This document shows, piece by piece, positions 13,797-17,746 of a DNA stretch of 17,746 nucleotides (position 1 is the stretch's first letter; each line of letters begins with the position of its first letter). This stretch comes from CAIZLB01 sp039795875 (GTDB lineage Bacteria > Patescibacteriota > Minisyncoccia > Phycocordibacterales > CAIZLB01), in the NCBI GenBank assembly GCA_039795875.1, contig JBDKKY010000017.1, positions 1-17,746 on the forward strand, given 5' to 3'. The notes under the pieces were generated by a model. It was not told the origin of the DNA, ran no database searches, and saw only the letters and a program-made list of their open reading frames with translations. The translations under genes and the position numbers were made by a program.

Positions 13797-13802
13797 AATT
13801 GC

Positions 13803-13813
13803 TATAATATAAT
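13803..13813 (+). promoter_or_regulatory. Overlapping double -10 box of recR
   Basis: TGCTATAAT (hexamer 13803-13808) shares its last T with a second TATAAT (13808-13813). They lie ten and five bases before ATG 13819, so the transcript would have almost no leader. Confidence 0.6.
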
Positions 13814-13818
13814 CTGCA

Positions 13819-14430
13819 ATGGACAACCTTTCTGATCTATTTAAAAAATTCCCAGGTATTGGCGGACGACAAGCAAAGCGATTTGTCTCTTTTATTATGC
13901 ATGCCTCTCCAAGTTATAGAAAAGAATTGATCGCCGCCCTAAACAATACACATGCCAATGTTCGTATCTGCGTACTCTGCAATAAGCGATATATTCAAAA
14001 TGGCCACAATGACAACGCTTCTATTTGCTCTACTTGCAAGCGAGACGGTCGAGATAGTAACACTCTGTTGATTGTGGCCAATGATTCAGATGTAGATGTA
14101 TTTGAAAAGACTATTTCTTTCAATGGGCAATATTATGTGTTGGGACGATATATTCCTCTCTTCGCTGAACATATAGAAGAATATGTAAACGTAGGGAATC
14201 TAACCAGTCGTGTTGATGCACTTGTAGCCAAAGGTTTACAGGAGATAATCCTGGCGACAAATGCCACCTCAGATGGAGATTATACCGCTAAGATTTTACG
14301 AGAATTTATTCAAAAGAAATATGAAGGAAAAATAAAAGTCAGTACGTTGGGTAGAGGTTTGTCGACTGGTGGCGAGTTGGAGTATGCGGATCAGGAAACG
14401 TTGAGGGAGGCGATGCAATTTAGAAGGTAA
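13819..14430 (+). CDS. recR: Recombination mediator RecR
   Basis: Ring-forming protein that, with RecO, loads RecA at gaps during repair. The 203-residue length is typical. A helix-hairpin-helix occupies residues 7-25 (FKKFPGIGGRQAKRF). A C4 zinc finger uses C51, C54, C70 and C73. The Toprim domain follows, with LLIVANDSDVDVFEKT and ATNATSDGDYTAKIL; the usual NPTxEGE loop reads NATSDGD here. The Walker-like C-terminal signature is GRGLSTGGELEYADQETL. The divergent Toprim residues are worth noting, but the signature motifs leave no doubt about the family. It sits behind dnaB, not behind dnaX as in many bacteria. Confidence 0.96.
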   Translation: MDNLSDLFKKFPGIGGRQAKRFVSFIMHASPSYRKELIAALNNTHANVRICVLCNKRYIQNGHNDNASICSTCKRDGRDSNTLLIVANDSDVDVFEKTISFNGQYYVLGRYIPLFAEHIEEYVNVGNLTSRVDALVAKGLQEIILATNATSDGDYTAKILREFIQKKYEGKIKVSTLGRGLSTGGELEYADQETLREAMQFRR

Positions 14431-14445
14431 ATCCATACTCAAGAA

Positions 14446-14475
14446 AAAAGACCGTTCACGATAGAACGGCTTTTT
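14446..14475 (+). terminator. Intrinsic terminator of recR
   Basis: CCGTTC (14452-14457) pairs with GAACGG (14464-14469) around ACGATA, with A-rich sequence before and CTTTTT after. It lies about 20 nt past the stop codon. Confidence 0.8.
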
Positions 14476-14480
14476 CGCGT

Positions 14481-14545
14481 ACCCCCTTGTGGGGTGTCTT
14501 TCCGTGTGGATTTAGTAGTTGCGCAGAGCGCAACAGCAGCCACGG
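14481..14545. repeat. Hairpin cluster in the recR-NYN intergenic region
   Basis: Three stems follow the recR terminator: ACCCC/GGGGT (14481-14485 with 14491-14495), a perfect seven-base GTTGCGC/GCGCAAC stem with an AGA loop (14518-14534), and an outer CCGTG-T-G/CCACGG pairing (14502-14508 with 14540-14545) that encloses it. They could be part of a structured RNA, but no promoter is evident before them. Confidence 0.35.
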
Positions 14546-14566
14546 TGTAGAGTTACATATTGAGAC

Positions 14567-14594
14567 TTGCAAATATTTTTTGGGTGATTATAAT
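14567..14594 (+). promoter_or_regulatory. Promoter facing the 3' end of the NYN gene
   Basis: TTGCAA (14567-14572), 16 bases, perfect TATAAT (14589-14594). No protein gene follows on this strand; it fires towards the NYN gene, whose stop is at 14654. Confidence 0.55.
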
Positions 14595-14600
14595 ATGGAT

Positions 14601-14650
14601 ATCCATACGAATTAGCCACCGAACGGTGTTAGTGCCTAAGGGTGCTTTTT
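14601..14650 (+). ncRNA. Putative ~50-nt RNA convergent with the NYN gene
   Basis: Transcription from the promoter at 14567-14594 would begin near 14601. The RNA contains a CACC/GGTG hairpin (14617-14628) and then GTGCC/GGTGC (14632-14645, two G-U pairs) followed by TTTTT (14646-14650), a short intrinsic terminator. It ends three bases before the NYN stop codon, so it would overlap only the 3' untranslated part of that mRNA. Unlike the two toxin-linked units it has no ATG ten bases after the -10 box. Confidence 0.4.
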
Positions 14651-14653
14651 CAT

Positions 14654-15148
14654 TTATAAGAGTCTTATCTTGTCTCTAACCCCTTGTTTATCCAAAGCGT
14701 CACAATAATCTCCTAGAGCATTATACAAAGAGGACGCGAATCGGCTGTTTGGAAATAGTATCTTTAAAAACCTCTGCTTTTGAATCAGATAATCTACCAA
14801 CTTCTTATAATCACCATCTCCAGATACCAGTAACACCTTATCAAATGAGTGTCGATCAATAATCCCTTTACAAATTTCAAATACAACATCCGTATCAACG
14901 TTCCCTTTTTTCTTTCCCATCATAGCTGGATTATGTTCTCGGAACATGAGAATAAAACCTGCCTCGGCAATAGAAGTATATAATTCTTCATTTTCTGCAA
15001 TCTTATATCCTAAGAAATAGTACGCCGTGAGTACATTGTATTTATCCTTCAGGTATAGACGAAAACGTTTTAGATCCACCTTCCAGTTGTTTAGAGAAGT
15101 GCCTAAATATAAGTTTTGCCCATCAATGAAAGCTCGATTATGTATCAT
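14654..15148 (-). CDS. NYN-domain (LabA/DUF88-like) putative ribonuclease
   Basis: A 164-residue single-domain protein of the NYN family, PIN-like nucleases that cleave RNA with a metal-binding acidic cluster. The expected acidic residues are in place: D9 in FIDGQNLY, D85 and D87 in KGNVDTDVVFEI, and D111 and D113 in VSGDGDYKKLV. The length equals the core domain with no added RNA-binding module. The substrate is unknown; relatives act in RNA turnover or phage and stress responses. It lies downstream of rplU on the same strand, behind a terminator, and has its own TATATT box six bases before the ATG. A promoter on the other strand faces its 3' end. Confidence 0.92.
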   Translation of the reverse strand: MIHNRAFIDGQNLYLGTSLNNWKVDLKRFRLYLKDKYNVLTAYYFLGYKIAENEELYTSIAEAGFILMFREHNPAMMGKKKGNVDTDVVFEICKGIIDRHSFDKVLLVSGDGDYKKLVDYLIQKQRFLKILFPNSRFASSLYNALGDYCDALDKQGVRDKIRLL

Positions 15149-15154
15149 TGGGGA

Positions 15155-15160
15155 AATATA
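15155..15160 (-). promoter_or_regulatory. -10 box of the NYN gene
   Basis: TATATT on the minus strand, six bases before ATG 15148; leaderless spacing. Confidence 0.5.
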
Positions 15161-15200
15161 CCACTCTGCCCCTTAAGAAAAACTAAAGAAGCTTCAATCA

Positions 15201-15237
15201 AAAAATTCCATTGTCACGATAGACAAATGGAATTTTT
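15201..15237. terminator. Terminator of rplU (bidirectional long hairpin)
   Basis: A long stem, AAAAATTCCATTGTC (15201-15215) against GACAAATGGAATTTTT (15222-15237), has one bulged base and an ACGATA loop. A and T runs on both sides let it end transcription in either direction. It separates rplU from the NYN gene. Confidence 0.75.
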
Positions 15238-15246
15238 TTCATTCAG

Positions 15247-15283
15247 CTTAGCAGTGTAGAGCTAAGTGATAAGGTTTCGAAAC
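15247..15283. repeat. Small inverted repeats after rplU
   Basis: CTTAGC/GCTAAG (15247-15252 with 15261-15266) and the 10-base palindrome GTTTCGAAAC (15274-15283), which abuts the rplU stop codon. Their role is unknown; they may stabilise the rplU 3' end. Confidence 0.35.
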
Positions 15284-15631
15284 TTAAGCGATAGATTCGA
15301 TCTTCACCGCAAAGAAAGGTTGTCGGTGACCATTTTTTACGAAATATTTACTCTTTTGTTTGAATTTACCAACTACTACTTTTGCGGCTCGGCCGATTTC
15401 AGTAATAGAGGCAGTAACAGTAGCGCCGGCAAGCATAGGTGCTCCGACAGAGATAGTTGCGCCATCGTCCTTCATAAGAACACTGTCAAAAGTAACAGTA
15501 TCTCCTACCTTGTGCTCACCCAAAAGTTTTTCAATCTTTAGGATCTCTCCTGTTCGAACACGGTATTGCTTACCTCCAGTCTTAATAACTGCTTGTACGC
15601 CTGTTTCTGTTGTTTTCTTAGTTGTAGCCAT
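15284..15631 (-). CDS. rplU: 50S ribosomal protein L21
   Basis: Large-subunit ribosomal protein that binds 23S rRNA. From ATG 15631 it has 115 residues. A threonine/lysine-rich start (MATTKKTTETGV) leads into the family pattern AVIKTGGKQYRVRTGEILKI, KVGDTVTFDSVLM, VGAPMLAGATVTA, and the C-terminal KYFVKNGHRQPFFAVKI. An in-frame ATG at 15673 would add 14 residues that are unlike L21 and would span the promoter, so it is rejected. The usual neighbour rpmA (L27) is not downstream; the next gene is the NYN nuclease behind a terminator. uvrA lies upstream on the same strand. Confidence 0.96.
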   Translation of the reverse strand: MATTKKTTETGVQAVIKTGGKQYRVRTGEILKIEKLLGEHKVGDTVTFDSVLMKDDGATISVGAPMLAGATVTASITEIGRAAKVVVGKFKQKSKYFVKNGHRQPFFAVKIESIA

Positions 15632-15641
15632 GATTCTTAGG

Positions 15642-15647
15642 ATTATA
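15642..15647 (-). promoter_or_regulatory. -10 box of rplU
   Basis: Perfect TATAAT on the minus strand, ten bases before ATG 15631, giving a leader of only about three or four nucleotides. Confidence 0.6.
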
Positions 15648-15654
15648 TAGTATT

Positions 15655-15714
15655 TAAAAGGTTTTTGCAACAATCCCCCCTTGAGTCCTTTTGGGGGTCC
15701 AAAAAGACCTTTTA
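15655..15714. repeat. Nested inverted repeat between uvrA and rplU
   Basis: TAAAAGGT (15655-15662) and ACCTTTTA (15707-15714) are perfect inverted copies enclosing CCCCC/GGGGG (15676-15680 with 15693-15697). The element lies between the uvrA stop and the rplU -10 box and may be the uvrA 3' end structure, but there is no clean T-run on the minus strand. Confidence 0.4.
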
Positions 15715-15722
15715 GGCTTATG

Positions 15723-17746
15723 TTACAACATCTTCTTCAAATACTGCCCGGTATAACTCTTCGTATTCTCTGCCACTTGCTCTGGTGTTCCTTTCGCCAC
15801 AAGCTGCCCTCCTTTATCCCCTCCTTCAGGACCGATATCCAAAATATAGTCTGAGCATTTTACCAAATCAAGATTGTGCTCGATAACCACCACAGTATTT
15901 CCATGAGTCACCAACGCCTGCAAGATCTCGATCAATTTTCGAACATCGTGATAATGCAAACCCACAGTTGGTTCATCCAGAATATATATCGTCTTTTGAA
16001 TATGTGGTTTATATAACTCCGAAGCGATCTTCACTCGTTGCGCTTCCCCACCAGAAAGAGTTGTTGCAGATTGTCCAAGCTCAAGATACCCAAGCCCTAC
16101 TTCTTGCAAAGTTTTTACTCGGTCATAGATTCCGGGCACATCCTCAAAGAACGTCACCGCCTCTTCCACTGTCATCCGCAAAACTTCGTAAATATTCTTT
16201 TTCTTATATTTCACCTCAAGAGTTTCTTTCATAAATCGCTTTCCAAGACACACATCACATGTCACATACACCGTTGGCAAGAAGTGCATTTCAACTTCGA
16301 TAGCACCATTTCCCTGACAGGTCTCACATCGTCCGCCCTTTACGTTAAATGAAAATCGCCCTGGACCCCATCCTCGTGCTTTAGCTTCAATGGTCTCAGC
16401 AAACATATCTCGAATATGAGTAAATGCTCCAGTATATGTTGCCGGGTTTGATCGCGGTGTTCGACCGATCGGTGATTGATCGATAAGAATAGTTCGTCCA
16501 AGATATTCTGTACCAGTAAAACTCGCACAGTTATACAACTGAGCAGTTCTGTGTTCTCTATCAAGTTTTCCTAAAAGATTTTTATGCAAAATCTCATACA
16601 CAAATGAAGATTTTCCTGATCCTGAGACTCCAGTCACACAGACCAATCGTCCAAGTGGAACGTCTACATTAATATTTGTGATGTTATTTACTTTTCCTCC
16701 AGCAATCCTTAAGAATCCCTTATCTGTAGTCCGTCTGTCTTTAGGGACCTCTATCTTGTGTTCGCCGCGAAGATAATCCAAAGTCATTGATCCAGTAAAT
16801 GAAGCTGGGTCAAACGCGTCTTTATTGACCGGCAGACTTTTTATTGGTGCTTTAAGCAGCTCATCAAGATAACCCGCTACCACAACTTTTCCTCCATGGA
16901 TACCCGCTCCCGGACCAATGTCAACCAAATAATCAGCCTGAAAGATAGTATCTTCGTCATGCTCTACCACAATCACTGTATTACCGGCATCCTTGAGCCT
17001 CACAAGAGTCTGTATGAGACGATCATTGTCTCTCTGGTGCAAACCGATAGTAGGCTCGTCGAGCACGTACATGGCCCCCACAAGACCTGACCCGAGCTGT
17101 GAAGCTAAACGAATACGCTGCGATTCACCACCTGAAAGTGTGTGTGCCCGACGATTGAGTTGTAGATAATCCAGACCTACTTCGTCGAGAAATTCTAGTC
17201 GAGCTAAAATCTCTTTTGTGACCACGGCTGAGATTTCTTTTTCTATTTCTGTAAGTTCTAGAGAAAGATAATAGTCTATGGCCTCTCGAATAGTCATATT
17301 GGTCATATCAATCACATTCAACTTCTTGTGCACAGGTTGATGTGTGTCTCTCAGAAATACATGTAATGCTTCTGGTCTCAGTCTGGCACCGTTACAAACC
17401 TTACAGACTCTATTTACAAAGAAACTATCTGTTCCGAGACCATTACACTCAGGACATGCTCCGTATGGAGAGTTGAATGAAAACAATCGTGGTTCGATTT
17501 CTGGAAATGAAAAACCGTCTTTTGGACACATGAATTTTGAAGAAATGAGATGATTCTCTTTATCAGTAGTGATCCTGAGCAATCCCTCGCTTTCAACCAA
17601 ACCTCGTTCAATGGCTTCACTCAATCGCTCATTGAAACTTTGTGACGGTGAATGAATCTCAGTTACATAGAACTGATCAACCAATACATCAATATCATGT
17701 TTCTTATTCTTATCAACAGAAATACGCTCACGAAGTTTGAAGGGTT
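15723..17746 (-). CDS. uvrA: Excinuclease ABC subunit A, 5' end beyond window edge
   Basis: Damage-sensing ATPase that loads UvrB in nucleotide excision repair. About 674 codons are visible; the N-terminal part with the first Walker A lies outside the window, and the frame is open through the edge. Visible in order: a zinc-binding region (CPKDGFSFPEIEPRLFSF, then ACPECNGLG), CKVCNGARL, the first ABC signature LSGGESQRIRLASQLGSGL with VLDEPTIGLHQRD, the second Walker A TGVSGSGKSSFV, QSPIGRTPRSNPATYTGAF, the CETCQGNG and CDVCLGKRF zinc finger, and the second signature LSGGEAQRVKIASEL with LDEPTVGLHYHD. In the first zinc site the usual CxxC is CPKD, so one cysteine ligand appears to be missing. 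rplU follows on the same strand. Confidence 0.97.
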   Translation of the reverse strand, partial: PFKLRERISVDKNKKHDIDVLVDQFYVTEIHSPSQSFNERLSEAIERGLVESEGLLRITTDKENHLISSKFMCPKDGFSFPEIEPRLFSFNSPYGACPECNGLGTDSFFVNRVCKVCNGARLRPEALHVFLRDTHQPVHKKLNVIDMTNMTIREAIDYYLSLELTEIEKEISAVVTKEILARLEFLDEVGLDYLQLNRRAHTLSGGESQRIRLASQLGSGLVGAMYVLDEPTIGLHQRDNDRLIQTLVRLKDAGNTVIVVEHDEDTIFQADYLVDIGPGAGIHGGKVVVAGYLDELLKAPIKSLPVNKDAFDPASFTGSMTLDYLRGEHKIEVPKDRRTTDKGFLRIAGGKVNNITNINVDVPLGRLVCVTGVSGSGKSSFVYEILHKNLLGKLDREHRTAQLYNCASFTGTEYLGRTILIDQSPIGRTPRSNPATYTGAFTHIRDMFAETIEAKARGWGPGRFSFNVKGGRCETCQGNGAIEVEMHFLPTVYVTCDVCLGKRFMKETLEVKYKKKNIYEVLRMTVEEAVTFFEDVPGIYDRVKTLQEVGLGYLELGQSATTLSGGEAQRVKIASELYKPHIQKTIYILDEPTVGLHYHDVRKLIEILQALVTHGNTVVVIEHNLDLVKCSDYILDIGPEGGDKGGQLVAKGTPEQVAENTKSYTGQYLKKML

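Noticed and set aside
14518..14545. SRP (4.5S) RNA, suggested by AGCAGCC beside a stem and by recR being nearby
   Set aside because: The conserved 5' loop strand and GGAA-type tetraloop are missing; the apical helix is seven pairs with a three-base loop. Kept only as an unassigned hairpin cluster.
15632..15673. L21 start at 15673
   Set aside because: The added residues are translated from the -10 region of rplU and do not resemble L21.

Overview
The window looks like chromosomal DNA from a small-genome bacterium, most likely a Candidate Phyla Radiation (Patescibacteria/Parcubacteria-like) lineage. This is an inference from short intergenic gaps, housekeeping genes standing alone rather than in their usual operons, orphan PemK/MazF-like proteins with an N-terminal extension, a PolA without a proofreading domain, and -10 boxes that sit 6-8 nt before most operon-head start codons (a leaderless layout). 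No rRNA, tRNA, CRISPR array, insertion sequence or prophage was seen. No gene-free stretch exceeds 300 bases.

Layout. Positions 1-3475 (minus strand): DNA polymerase I (3' end cut by the window edge), a membrane-anchored unknown protein and a UlaG-like metallo-hydrolase. Positions 3500-4860 (plus strand): a visibly GC-richer two-gene segment with an unknown 103-aa protein and a Bax inhibitor-1 family membrane protein, each followed by strong U-tract terminators. Positions 4894-6832 (minus): a lone purD and a membrane-anchored cysteine-containing unknown. Positions 6997-10113: secD-secF flanked by two homologous PemK/MazF-like genes. Positions 10205-11819 (minus): a YjdF/DUF2238 membrane protein, msrA and msrB. 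Positions 11845-14430 (plus): an unknown membrane protein, replicative helicase dnaB and recR. Positions 14654-17746 (minus): a NYN-domain putative RNase, ribosomal protein L21 and most of uvrA (5' end cut off).

Functional themes are DNA replication and repair (polA, dnaB, recR, uvrA), Sec export (secDF), oxidative protein repair (msrAB) and RNA-cleaving or toxin-like proteins (two PemK/MazF, one NYN).

The most unusual signal is at the 3' ends of both PemK/MazF-like genes. Each has a perfect consensus promoter (TTGACA-N16-TATAAT) on the opposite strand, firing towards the toxin gene. In both, an ATG lies exactly 10 nt after the -10 box, opens a 7-9 codon ORF, and the stop codon of that ORF sits in the loop of a hairpin. 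The NYN gene has a looser version: TTGCAA-N16-TATAAT, hairpins and an oligo-T end. These look like short convergent antisense RNA units paired with putative ribonucleases, and may be an undescribed regulatory or antitoxin arrangement.
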